A DNA stretch of 64,000 nucleotides. Source: Sediminibacter sp. Hel_I_10 (GTDB lineage: Bacteria; Bacteroidota; Bacteroidia; Flavobacteriales; Flavobacteriaceae). Below are positions 1-7,786 of this stretch, piece by piece (position 1 is the first letter of the stretch; every line of letters starts with the position of its first letter). The stretch is from NCBI RefSeq assembly GCF_000688335.1, contig NZ_JHZX01000001.1, positions 2,604,001 through 2,668,000 on the forward strand, written 5' to 3'. The translations under genes were made by a program, and so were the position numbers. The notes below the pieces were generated by a model that was not told the DNA's origin, searched no databases, and was given only the letters and a program-made list of their open reading frames with translations.

Positions 1-1
1 T

Positions 2-457
2 TATTTTAATGAGGATATGCAATTTAGTAGCAAGGATAACTCAAGAAACATTGGAGGCATAGTTGGAAACGGACGTTTTGAGAAGCAAATGATTTTATCT
101 AAAAAAGCATTGTACCACGGTTTTCAAAACACAACAGATAAAAGCAATACAGGCATACACGAATTTGTACACCTTATTGATAAGCTGGATGATAGAACAG
201 ATGGCGTTCCAGAGCGATTATTAGAACATCAATATGCAATACCTTGGCTGAATTTAATTCATAAGGAAATAGAAGCCATAAACGACAACCATTCTGATAT
301 CAGAAAATATGGTGGTACAAACCAAGCAGAATTCTTTGCAGTAGCTTCAGAATATTTCTTCGAGCGCCCAGATTTGCTCAAAAAGAAACATCCAGAACTT
401 TATAAAATGTTAGTTAAATGCTTCAATCAAAAATTAGCAAATCCAATTAAAAATTAG
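2..457 (+). CDS. M90 (MtfA-like) zinc metallopeptidase, C-terminal part
   Basis: The reading frame is open to the left edge, so the N-terminus is outside the window and the first visible ATG (17) is internal. The visible part carries a zincin motif HEFVHLID (HExxH) and, about 60 residues later, the segment AEFFAVASEYFF, whose Glu is the expected third zinc ligand. This HExxH plus FFAVASEYFF pairing is typical of the M90/MtfA peptidases. In Enterobacteria MtfA is a cytosolic peptidase that interacts with the glucose-PTS repressor Mlc; no such role can be inferred here. The gene lies on the inner side of an integrase and att site, so it is probably cargo of the integrated element. A hairpin separates it from the convergent integrase. 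Confidence 0.8.
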   Translation, partial: YFNEDMQFSSKDNSRNIGGIVGNGRFEKQMILSKKALYHGFQNTTDKSNTGIHEFVHLIDKLDDRTDGVPERLLEHQYAIPWLNLIHKEIEAINDNHSDIRKYGGTNQAEFFAVASEYFFERPDLLKKKHPELYKMLVKCFNQKLANPIKN

Positions 458-498
458 TTTCTATTTAGGAGAGATTAAATCTGTAATTGAAAATCGTA

Positions 499-554
499 AA
501 GAGCGGATATTTTGAATATGCTAAACTACTTATAGCAATAAAATATCCGCTCTT
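499..554. terminator. Long hairpin terminator, probably bidirectional
   Basis: Two 15-base arms (499-513 and 540-554) are perfectly complementary, with the core AGCGGATAT paired to ATATCCGCT. T or A runs sit on the arms, and a smaller inner GCTA/TAGC pairing lies in the loop. It sits between two convergent genes, the M90 peptidase and the integrase, where a shared terminator is expected. Confidence 0.65.
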
Positions 555-569
555 CAATTATTTATTTCC

Positions 570-1784
570 TCAAAAGTTTATAACACTATCCAATGCATCA
601 TCTGCCTCTTTATGGATGAAATTGGCTTGATAGTTCAAGGTGGTTTTCAAATCACTATGGCGATATAATTTCTGTAGCATCAACGGATGAATGGCATCCC
701 CAGCAATATTTCCAAAACTATGCCGTGCTATGTGCATCGTTATTTTCTTATTTATTTTAGCCTTTTTAGAGATTGATTTTAGATTGTCATTAAACCTCTT
801 TGTAGCAGTTTTTCTCTTGTTATATAAATCTTTCGCATTTTCAGGGTCTGCCTTTTTCAATTCAGGGAAAACAAAATCATCATCACTTCTTTTATCATCT
901 TTATATTGGTCTAAAATCTTTAGTACTTTTTCAGGAATTTTTAATGATAGAAGTTTTGCGTTTTTATGCATTCTATAATGCAGCCTGTTATCATAAATAT
1001 CTGACCATTTGGTTCGTAGAACATCAGAAACCCTCATACCAGCAAAATTGAAACTAAAAAGCCAAACATTTCTAGTATGCATTTCAGAAGGTTTGAGATT
1101 TATCAAATTTTCAATTTGTTGAATCTCTAAAATATTTAGTCCGACTTTGGTAGTTTCAGGAAATTTGATTTTTATTTTATCGCCACCGAAGGGATATAAT
1201 TCTCTGCTTACAATTTTGTATTTAATTGCTCTGTTAAATAATAGCCTTACAAATACCAAAATGTTCATTATTGAGGTTTCAGACAGGGAGTACTTAACTT
1301 TTAAAGTTAACATCAGTTTTTTAAGAAAACGTTCATCAATTTCTTGAAAAGACAATTGTTTCGAATTGTGATATTTTATAATAAAGCTCAACCACGCTTT
1401 ATCAGTAGATAAACGATTTAGCTTTTCTGTACTTTCTAAATCGTCAAGATGTTCTTGTGCTAATTCAAAGAATGTAGCATTGATACCGGAGGAATATATT
1501 TCCTTCTTAATTTGATTGGCAGAAGCATCTTTTTGTTCGGATTGAAGCGTAATAAGAGCATTGTTTAATTCAGAAAGTTTCAAGGATAACAAATTGTTCA
1601 AGGTTTTGAAATTTATGTGTGATTTCTTAACCCGAATATTCTTTTCATCCCAATCTTCCAATTCAATGTAGTGACCTATATATTGGTATGTTGAGCGACG
1701 ATTTTTTGTAATACGTATGGCAAGAGGATACAAGCCTTCTTTATTAGGCTTTTTGCGAAGAACTATTTTAGCGTTTGATGACAT
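570..1784 (-). CDS. Tyrosine recombinase (integrase) of a genomic island
   Basis: A 404-residue site-specific recombinase of the Bacteroidota phage-integrase type. The N-terminal part resembles an Arm-type DNA-binding domain (about 1-90), then a SAM-like core-binding domain (about 105-205), then the catalytic domain. All canonical residues are visible: R251 in AGMRVSDV, H351 and R354 in HIARHSFG, H376 in YRHSDL and the nucleophile Y385 in TTLNYQ. It is transcribed away from a truncated tRNA-Leu and a set of direct repeats just upstream of its start (1819-1922), as expected for an integrase beside its att site. The island would extend to the left of the window. The full set of catalytic residues suggests it is functional. 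Confidence 0.93.
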   Translation of the reverse strand: MSSNAKIVLRKKPNKEGLYPLAIRITKNRRSTYQYIGHYIELEDWDEKNIRVKKSHINFKTLNNLLSLKLSELNNALITLQSEQKDASANQIKKEIYSSGINATFFELAQEHLDDLESTEKLNRLSTDKAWLSFIIKYHNSKQLSFQEIDERFLKKLMLTLKVKYSLSETSIMNILVFVRLLFNRAIKYKIVSRELYPFGGDKIKIKFPETTKVGLNILEIQQIENLINLKPSEMHTRNVWLFSFNFAGMRVSDVLRTKWSDIYDNRLHYRMHKNAKLLSLKIPEKVLKILDQYKDDKRSDDDFVFPELKKADPENAKDLYNKRKTATKRFNDNLKSISKKAKINKKITMHIARHSFGNIAGDAIHPLMLQKLYRHSDLKTTLNYQANFIHKEADDALDSVINF

Positions 1785-1818
1785 AATTGACCTGTTTTGC
1801 GTACGAAAGCCAAATCAG

Positions 1819-1922
1819 GTACAACATAGGTACAACATTCAATTTTGAATGTTTAGTTTACCAAGAAGTTTCCCTAAAGATACAAATTTATTAGTTTCTC
1901 TGGGTACAACATAGGTACAACA
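1819..1922. repeat. Two 20-bp direct repeats, candidate integrase arm-binding sites
   Basis: The 20-mer GGTACAACATAGGTACAACA occurs at 1819-1838 and again at 1903-1922. Each copy contains two GGTACAAC units, giving four units in about 100 bp. They lie between the integrase start and the tRNA-derived core. This is the usual place for arm-type recombinase sites, though the function is inferred from position only. The rest of the 1785-2178 gap holds only the tRNA fragment and its terminator. Confidence 0.6.
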
Positions 1923-2020
1923 AATGTTGAAATCAATTGATATTAGATGATATCAAAGAAAATGACATATTATATAATCAATTGAAAATGAGTGGCTTTG
2001 GTGCTGTTTGGGCAAATGTA

Positions 2021-2077
2021 CGCTAGACTTAGGATCTAGTGCCGCAAGGTGTGGGAGTTCGAGTCTCCCCGCCCGCA
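2021..2077 (+). other. 3' fragment of tRNA-Leu(UAG): attR-like junction
   Basis: The anticodon arm is complete: stem CTAGA/TCTAG with loop CTTAGGA, giving anticodon TAG. It is followed by a long class-II variable arm, a T arm with stem GGGAG/CTCCC and loop TTCGAGT, and a 3' acceptor strand CGCCCGC followed by A. The matching 5' acceptor strand (GCGGGCG) and a normal D arm are absent upstream; the preceding bases are unrelated. This is therefore not a working tRNA gene but the leftover 3' part. Integration into a tRNA gene leaves exactly this on the side away from the reconstituted gene. The fragment's 3' end faces the chromosome and the integrase lies on the other side, which fits. Confidence 0.8.
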
Positions 2078-2080
2078 CAA

Positions 2081-2118
2081 AAGACTCTTCTTAATGTAAG
2101 GAGGGTCTTTTTTTTGTT
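2081..2118 (+). terminator. Rho-independent terminator of the original tRNA-Leu gene
   Basis: A hairpin formed by AAGACTCTT and GAGGGTCTT (about 9 bp with G-U pairs) is followed by a run of eight T. It begins a few bases after the tRNA 3' end, so it was probably the terminator of the intact tRNA gene before integration. Confidence 0.7.
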
Positions 2119-2178
2119 TGTGATTTTTACTGTCCAATTATAAGGAGAATTATTTTTCAATCTTATTTCTTTCCCTCT

Positions 2179-3108
2179 CTAGCTCTTAAAATTTTGAACC
2201 CAGTCAAATTGTTGAGCGATGATGCGCTCTTTCTCTACGTTTAGAAATTCAAGATAGGCCAAAGCCGCTGGTGATAATTTTTTTGAGGTTAACCAAATTA
2301 AGTTCCAGGACGTGCTAATGGGCAGGCCTTTAACGGGAATGATTTTTAAATCTTCATTTTTGAGTTCGTTTCTAATACCAATGAGTGGCATGATAGAACA
2401 TCCTAATCCAGAAAGTACCGCTTGTTTTACAGCTTCGTTAGAGGTGAGTTCTATTTTTTTTCTAACTGAAAATTTATTTTTAGATATAAATAGTTCCATG
2501 GCATTTCTAGTAGCAGAACCTTGCTCTCTGTATATAAGCGGTGCATTTTCAAATAGTTTCTTTTTAGACGTGCCCTTTTTAAATGTTGAATGGCTAGAGC
2601 CCACAAAATAAAGTTGATTCTGCATCAATTCTATTTTTTCAATCTTCAATTTTTTTGGAAGTACCGATACAAGTGCGAAATCTACTTCATTTAATTCTAA
2701 ACTTTCAACCACGGTGGTTTTATTGGTCACGTCCATATTCAAATCGACGCCAGGGTTTTGCTTCATGAAATCTGCTAAAAAATAGGGCATCACATATTTG
2801 CCTGTAGACACCACAGAGAGTTTGAGACGTCCCGACAGTTGTCCTTTATAGGCTAGTGTTTTATAATTTATGGCATAAACCTCATTAATTATTTTTTCGG
2901 CCGCAGCGGCAATCTCCAATCCAAAATCTGTGATAAAAAGTTGCCGTCCTACAACTTCTGTTAGTGGAATGGGAAATTGATCTTGAAAATTTTTAAGCTG
3001 AATTGATACCGCTGGTTGGGTTAAATGTAAACTCTCGGATGCCTTGGTGATGCTCTTTAATTCGGCAACTTTTAGAAAGATGGTGAGCTGGTGAAGCGTA
3101 TAGTTCAT
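2179..3108 (-). CDS. LysR-family transcriptional regulator beside the dab operon
   Basis: A 309-residue LysR-type regulator. It has an N-terminal winged helix-turn-helix (about 1-60, with the helix segment SITKASESLHLTQPAVS) and a periplasmic-binding-protein-like effector domain (about 90-300). It is divergent from the dab operon, with 112 bp between starts. In this intergenic space lie two dyads, including TTATG-N5-CATAA (3118-3132), which has LysR-box form. CbbR/CmpR-type LysR proteins regulate inorganic-carbon genes in other bacteria. By position this protein probably senses a carbon-status signal and controls dabB-dabA, but its ligand cannot be read from the sequence. Confidence 0.88.
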   Translation of the reverse strand: MNYTLHQLTIFLKVAELKSITKASESLHLTQPAVSIQLKNFQDQFPIPLTEVVGRQLFITDFGLEIAAAAEKIINEVYAINYKTLAYKGQLSGRLKLSVVSTGKYVMPYFLADFMKQNPGVDLNMDVTNKTTVVESLELNEVDFALVSVLPKKLKIEKIELMQNQLYFVGSSHSTFKKGTSKKKLFENAPLIYREQGSATRNAMELFISKNKFSVRKKIELTSNEAVKQAVLSGLGCSIMPLIGIRNELKNEDLKIIPVKGLPISTSWNLIWLTSKKLSPAALAYLEFLNVEKERIIAQQFDWVQNFKS

Positions 3109-3117
3109 AAAATTATT

Positions 3118-3132
3118 TTATGTATTGCATAA
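3118..3132. promoter_or_regulatory. Candidate LysR-box dyad (T-N11-A type)
   Basis: TTATGTATTGCATAA is a perfect 5-bp inverted repeat around a 5-base spacer, 10 bp upstream of the lysR start. A second dyad, ATTAT-CT-ATAAT, lies at 3158-3169 nearer the divergent operon. LysR proteins usually bind a recognition site and a second activation site in such spaces. Assignment is by form and position. Confidence 0.45.
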
Positions 3133-3220
3133 TAAATATAAATAAAAATTAATGACTATTATCTATAATCTTTGTGCCGTTATTAAAATTAAAACGTAAC
3201 ACATTCTAAAATTCAGAACA

Positions 3221-3529
3221 ATGGAAACAAAAGAACGGGTAAAAAAAGAACAAGCAACACAACATCTTCAATTGGTAAAAGGTGATTTTACCACATCTGA
3301 AGCCTCTCACGTTATTATGAGCTTAATTGATGGAAAAATCAACTTTCATAAGTTTTTAAGGTTTCAAAACTGGGAGAGAGATCACCAATGTGATACCAAC
3401 CCAATTGATCTTCGTATTGCTGAACTTGAAAAAGAAAAGGAGGTAGCGCGAGATTTTATCGATTATGCCAGGTCAGAAGGGAAAGATCTAAAGATTGACG
3501 GGGTTCTAAAAATTAGTCTTTCAGAATAG
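3221..3529 (+). CDS. Small cytosolic protein, first gene of the dab operon (unknown function)
   Basis: A 102-residue protein with no signal peptide or membrane segment. It is rich in charged residues, with a probable alpha-helical C-terminal half (LRIAELEKEKEVARDFIDYA). I do not recognise a family. It is the first gene after the divergent LysR promoter region, and its stop codon is directly followed by the ATG of the next small gene. It therefore very likely belongs to the dab transcription unit. A role as accessory or regulatory factor of the carbon pump is possible but is only inferred from position. Confidence 0.75.
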   Translation: METKERVKKEQATQHLQLVKGDFTTSEASHVIMSLIDGKINFHKFLRFQNWERDHQCDTNPIDLRIAELEKEKEVARDFIDYARSEGKDLKIDGVLKISLSE

Positions 3530-3763
3530 ATGAACACCTTAAAACAAAAATTAACGATGAACTTTTCAAAATCAACACTGGTCCCTTTATTGGGAATGAC
3601 CGTGGTCGCACTTTTTATCATCCTAGCCTATGTAAGCCATAATGTATTCTTAGATAAGCTTCTTGTCTGTGGGTTTATCCTTTTGATGGTGCTTTTTGTG
3701 AAACTACGGGCAGGGGGAACTCAAAATAAAGACAACAGCGAGTCGGTTAATGATCCGCTATAA
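3530..3763 (+). CDS. Small two-helix membrane protein in the dab operon
   Basis: A 77-residue protein with two hydrophobic helices (about 17-38 and 42-60) and a short polar C-terminus. The chosen ATG follows the previous stop without a gap. An in-frame ATG nine codons later is an alternative start, because no clear ribosome binding site decides between them. It is followed after 18 bases by dabB. It could be a small subunit or stabiliser of the DabB/DabA complex. No family was recognised, and the start is the least certain part. Confidence 0.6.
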   Translation: MNTLKQKLTMNFSKSTLVPLLGMTVVALFIILAYVSHNVFLDKLLVCGFILLMVLFVKLRAGGTQNKDNSESVNDPL

Positions 3764-3781
3764 ATGAGATGAAGCGAAGAC

Positions 3782-5272
3782 ATGATGAAACAGAACAAAA
3801 TGAAACTCAAAGATAATCCTAATTTAACAGGTCAAATGACCGCAGAAAAAAGTACTGTCAAGCCTTTACTTACTGCCAATGTTATAGCGCTAGTGATGTG
3901 GCTACTTTTTTCTGCTAACCTTTTATACCTACTTTTAAATTTTAAGCAAGTACCGCAATGGACCTTCGAGAACCTCTTTAAAATAGATGGCTTCACGGTT
4001 TTGATATGGACGGTTGTCACATTTTTTAGTGGCATCGTGACCACTTACGCTCGTAATTATTTGCACGGATCTCGATACCAGTCAAAATTTATGTGGTTAT
4101 GCTTGGCTTTTACGCTATCTGTAATGTTATTGGTTATGGCTAATAACGTATTCTTATTGCTGCTAAGTTGGTCATTAATGGGCGTTTTGATGTCCAAATT
4201 GATAGGTATAGATATCACGTGGGGAGAGGCAAGAGAAGCTTCTAAATTTGCATTAAAGTACTTTCTGCTTGGAACAGGTTTTTTAAGTGCAGGATTACTT
4301 TTGATAGCGATTGTTAGCGGAGAGTTTACTGTCATTGGGTTGTCATTGGCGGTGTCTCAACTACCATTTTATATCGTTTTGATATCGGCCCTTTGTGTGA
4401 TTATAGCGGCGCTCATACAATCGGCAATCTATCCTTTTCACCGTTGGTTGCTATCGGCAATGACATCTCCAACCCCTGCTTCTGCACTCATGCATGCTGG
4501 TTTTGTTAATGGTGCAGGTATTTTGCTAGCCTTGTTTTCAACGCTCTTGTTTGTCTCCAATACACTTAATATCCTTTTTATTATTGGAGGGCTTACCGCC
4601 ATTATTGCCCAATTCACCAAGTTACTTCAAGTCAATGTCAAACAGAAATTGGCTTGCTCTACAATAGCGCAAATGGGTTTCATGATCATGCAGTGCGGCC
4701 TTGGCTTTTTCAATGCAGCGGTTGTACATTTAATTCTTCATGGGTTTTATAAAGCGTATTTATTTCTTTCTTCCGGAGAAGAAATTGCGCAAACCCGACC
4801 TCAAGATCAACTGAAACTGCATATCAGACCAGCTCAAGCTTTTGTCGTGTTGCTATTTGGAGGCTTAGGAGCTTTTCTCTTTGCGTTTTGGACAGGTAAG
4901 GGAATGACAGATAGCGGTGTGTTCCTCACATTGATTGTTGCTATTACCGTTGGTCAAGCGACCTATAATATTGTAAAAGAAAAGAGTTTATCAGTTCTTC
5001 AGAAGATTAGTGTGCCACCGTTACTGTTTATGGCAGGAATTGGAGTTTATGCGCTCTTTTATAACGGTGTTTCGGCATTAATGTCGCATATGCCCATGAT
5101 AGCAGAACCTTTGCCGTTATCTGGAGTTCAAATCACATTTGGTATCATATTCTTGATAGGATTTTTTATCATGAAATTAGGGGTCTACCGAAAACTTCCT
5201 TGGCTCTACGTCAAGTTAATGAATGTTTCTCAGCCCTATAAAAAAACAGTTTTAACTTATAAATCAAAATAA
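3782..5272 (+). CDS. dabB: DabB: membrane subunit of DAB inorganic-carbon pump (NuoL/MrpA-like)
   Basis: A 496-residue polytopic membrane protein of the proton-conducting antiporter family (complex I ND5/NuoL-like). It has about 13 hydrophobic segments and the family hallmark PTPASALMHAGFVNGAG in the middle (about 230-250). In DAB systems DabB is the cation-conducting subunit that powers DabA, which converts CO2 to bicarbonate in one direction and so accumulates inorganic carbon in the cytoplasm. The gene is two bases before dabA, as in described dab operons. Homologous subunits occur in NADH dehydrogenase and Mrp, but the adjacent DabA and the absence of other Nuo or Mrp genes settle the assignment. 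Two ATGs in tandem (3782, 3785) leave a one-codon start ambiguity. Confidence 0.92.
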   Translation: MMKQNKMKLKDNPNLTGQMTAEKSTVKPLLTANVIALVMWLLFSANLLYLLLNFKQVPQWTFENLFKIDGFTVLIWTVVTFFSGIVTTYARNYLHGSRYQSKFMWLCLAFTLSVMLLVMANNVFLLLLSWSLMGVLMSKLIGIDITWGEAREASKFALKYFLLGTGFLSAGLLLIAIVSGEFTVIGLSLAVSQLPFYIVLISALCVIIAALIQSAIYPFHRWLLSAMTSPTPASALMHAGFVNGAGILLALFSTLLFVSNTLNILFIIGGLTAIIAQFTKLLQVNVKQKLACSTIAQMGFMIMQCGLGFFNAAVVHLILHGFYKAYLFLSSGEEIAQTRPQDQLKLHIRPAQAFVVLLFGGLGAFLFAFWTGKGMTDSGVFLTLIVAITVGQATYNIVKEKSLSVLQKISVPPLLFMAGIGVYALFYNGVSALMSHMPMIAEPLPLSGVQITFGIIFLIGFFIMKLGVYRKLPWLYVKLMNVSQPYKKTVLTYKSK

Positions 5273-5274
5273 CG

Positions 5275-7644
5275 ATGAGCCAGTATCTTTTAAAACGTAT
5301 TGACAACGTTTCAAAAACAATTGGAAACACTTGGCCACTGTATACGTTTGTAGCCTCTAATCCTTTGGCGGGATATGAAACATTCCCTTTTCATGATGCT
5401 ATTAATGTTGCAGAAAAAGAGTTTGGCGCGCATGTTTTTCCTGATGCAAAATTATACCGCCAAGCTTGGGAAAATGGTCATATTGATGCAAATATTCTAA
5501 ATACAATTCTTCAGGATAATGGCTTTGAAAAATCAGCAGCGCATTATCTAGAGCTACTAGAATCGCAAAAACCAATCGAAACGCATAATGTCAATCAAGA
5601 CGTGGATCGCATTATGGCCAAATGGTTAGCAGCTTTTTTAGATGAAGGTTTGGCAGAGTGGGAGATGCCTTTTAAAACTGATGGCTTTTATGCCGCATGG
5701 CGACTATTGGCAATCTACGATTCCGATTTGGGCAGTACATCCTTAAAAGAGATTCCCAAAACAAGCGAAGCCGCACTAAAGAGCATTCTCAAAAATCATT
5801 CAGAAACTGATTATGATGCTATTTTTAAATATCACTTGGCTGCGCTTCCTGGTTGGACGGGATACATAAAACACCGCCAACAATCTCATACTGATTGGCA
5901 AAAAGCCTACCCCATAAATTTGATGGATTATTTGGCAGTTCGCCTTTGGACCACTAAAAAATTAAATGGGTCTGTACTGCCAATTAAAATTGAGGATGCT
6001 CAGGATGATACTGTATTTGAACTCAAACATATTTGGCTTAAAGCATGGGAGCAGAGCTGGCAACAGGAACTGGTCAATACTTTGGAAGTACCATCTACCT
6101 TGAGCGCTACTGATGATCGACTGCCCGATGCACAAATGGTATTTTGTATTGATACTCGATCAGAACTCATTAGAAGGCATGCGGAATCGCAAGGTAACTA
6201 TGAGACATTTGGTTATGCTGGTTTTTTTGGGATTGCCATGGATTATGAAAACAAAATTGATGGCATCACTAGAAAATCGTGTCCGCCCATTGTGTCTTCA
6301 GCATATAAGGTTTCAGAAACAGCGCGATCAGAAACGAGGGCGCAAGTTTCAACCTACAATAAGCGCACAGAAGTGCTAAAGTTTAGCGCTTATTTTAAGA
6401 AGCGAATGAAAAACATGCTGCCATCTGCTTTTGGTTATGTAGAAGGTTCTGGCTTTTTTTACGGTATCTCTTTGTTGCTAAGAACCTTGTTCTCTGGAAA
6501 GCACTATCAAAATAGACAAAAACAGGGGTCTAAAATGGAAGCCATTTATGAGCCCAGTATTAAAAAATCGGTAAACCATGATCTTGTTGAAACAAGCATT
6601 CCAATTGAAGAAAAAGTAGCCATTGTGAAATCGGCTTTTGATCTCATGGGTTGGGAACAATTTGCGCCTTTAGTGCTGTTTGTTGGCCATGGCAGTCATT
6701 CTCAAAATAATCCGTTTAGTTCAAGTTTAGATTGTGGTGCTTGTGCGGCAAGTCCAGGAAGACACAATGCCCGAATGCTCGCAAAACTCGCTAACGATTG
6801 GGAAGTAAGATATGCATTACGTGATTTATATGACATTAACATTACTGATAACACGATCTTTATTGGTGCAGAGCACAATACCACAACCGATGCTATTGAA
6901 ATTTTTGATTCTGAAGTACCAATCTCTCATAAGCAATGGGTTGATGATTTAAGAGTGAATCTGCTAAAAGCCCAAAAATCAGCGACTGAAGATCGATTTA
7001 GTACGAACAAGAAAAGTATTTCCTTGGCACACTACAAAGCTAGTAATTGGAGTGAAACACGACCAGAATGGGGGCTTGCCAAAAATGCAGGTTTTATAAT
7101 CGGTCCAAGAAGCTTAACCAAAGACAGCAATCTTGATGGGCGTTGTTTTCTTCATTCTTACGATTGGAAACTAGACCTTGAAGGAAAGGCCTTGGAAGGG
7201 ATTATGCAAGGCCCAATGGTGGTAACGCAATGGATCAATAGTCATTATTATTTTTCAACAGTAGATAACAATACCTATGGCGGAGGCTCTAAAATAACCC
7301 ATAATATTACGGGTAAGTTTGGAGTAGTTCAAGGCAATGGTGGCGATCTTAAAATGGGTTTACCCCTGCAGTCTTTGTATGCTTCAGACGATGATATGTA
7401 TCACCAACCTTTGAGATTATCGGTCATCATTCAAGCTCCGGTAAATCGGGTGTCTGAGATTTTAGTGAAGAATAGTCATCTTATGGAATTGCTTAATAAT
7501 GAATGGTTGTATTTAGTGGTTATGGATCCTACTGATCATAATAAAACATTTCGTTATCGCAAATCCTTACAATGGGACAATATTTCCAATTCAACTAAAG
7601 CCGCCAAAAGTAAGAGTGAGGTAGACGAACTGATTTCAGCCTAA
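5275..7644 (+). CDS. dabA: DabA: zinc-dependent CO2-hydrating subunit of DAB pump (DUF2309)
   Basis: A 789-residue cytoplasmic protein of the DUF2309/UPF0753 family, now known as DabA, a beta-carbonic-anhydrase-like subunit. The zinc and catalytic residues are present: C291 and D293 in FCIDTRSE, H472 in VGHGSHSQNN and C487 in LDCGACAAS. The H-to-C spacing of 15 equals that of the Halothiobacillus protein (H524/C539). With DabB it forms an energy-coupled CO2-trapping complex at the inner membrane. Its start is two bases after the dabB stop, indicating translational coupling. In a heterotrophic flavobacterium it would supply bicarbonate for anaplerotic and biosynthetic carboxylations at low CO2. 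Length and motifs are complete. Confidence 0.95.
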   Translation: MSQYLLKRIDNVSKTIGNTWPLYTFVASNPLAGYETFPFHDAINVAEKEFGAHVFPDAKLYRQAWENGHIDANILNTILQDNGFEKSAAHYLELLESQKPIETHNVNQDVDRIMAKWLAAFLDEGLAEWEMPFKTDGFYAAWRLLAIYDSDLGSTSLKEIPKTSEAALKSILKNHSETDYDAIFKYHLAALPGWTGYIKHRQQSHTDWQKAYPINLMDYLAVRLWTTKKLNGSVLPIKIEDAQDDTVFELKHIWLKAWEQSWQQELVNTLEVPSTLSATDDRLPDAQMVFCIDTRSELIRRHAESQGNYETFGYAGFFGIAMDYENKIDGITRKSCPPIVSSAYKVSETARSETRAQVSTYNKRTEVLKFSAYFKKRMKNMLPSAFGYVEGSGFFYGISLLLRTLFSGKHYQNRQKQGSKMEAIYEPSIKKSVNHDLVETSIPIEEKVAIVKSAFDLMGWEQFAPLVLFVGHGSHSQNNPFSSSLDCGACAASPGRHNARMLAKLANDWEVRYALRDLYDINITDNTIFIGAEHNTTTDAIEIFDSEVPISHKQWVDDLRVNLLKAQKSATEDRFSTNKKSISLAHYKASNWSETRPEWGLAKNAGFIIGPRSLTKDSNLDGRCFLHSYDWKLDLEGKALEGIMQGPMVVTQWINSHYYFSTVDNNTYGGGSKITHNITGKFGVVQGNGGDLKMGLPLQSLYASDDDMYHQPLRLSVIIQAPVNRVSEILVKNSHLMELLNNEWLYLVVMDPTDHNKTFRYRKSLQWDNISNSTKAAKSKSEVDELISA

Positions 7645-7688
7645 ATAAAAACGAGCTTATAATTGGCCAATTCTAAATAAAGGGCGTT

Positions 7689-7720
7689 AAAGGCTCCACT
7701 CAAATGATGTGGAGTCTTTG
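7689..7720. terminator. Hairpin terminator between dabA and the DNA glycosylase gene
   Basis: AAAGGCTCCAC and GTGGAGTCTTT form an 11-bp stem (one G-U pair) around a short loop. It lies between convergent genes, 45 bases after the dabA stop, and probably serves the dab operon. Confidence 0.6.
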
Positions 7721-7786
7721 CATTTAGATTCACCTGAAAGCGTCATAAAGATTTTTTATGTAGCTTAACTGCGCTTGAGTTGTTAA

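Noticed and set aside
1981-2077. Intact tRNA-Leu gene ending near 2077
   Set aside because: The 3' half is perfect, but no 5' acceptor strand complementary to CGCCCGC and no D arm precede it, so it is reported as a fragment.
3782-5272. NuoL subunit of respiratory complex I or an Mrp antiporter subunit
   Set aside because: No other complex I or Mrp genes are nearby, and dabA follows two bases later.
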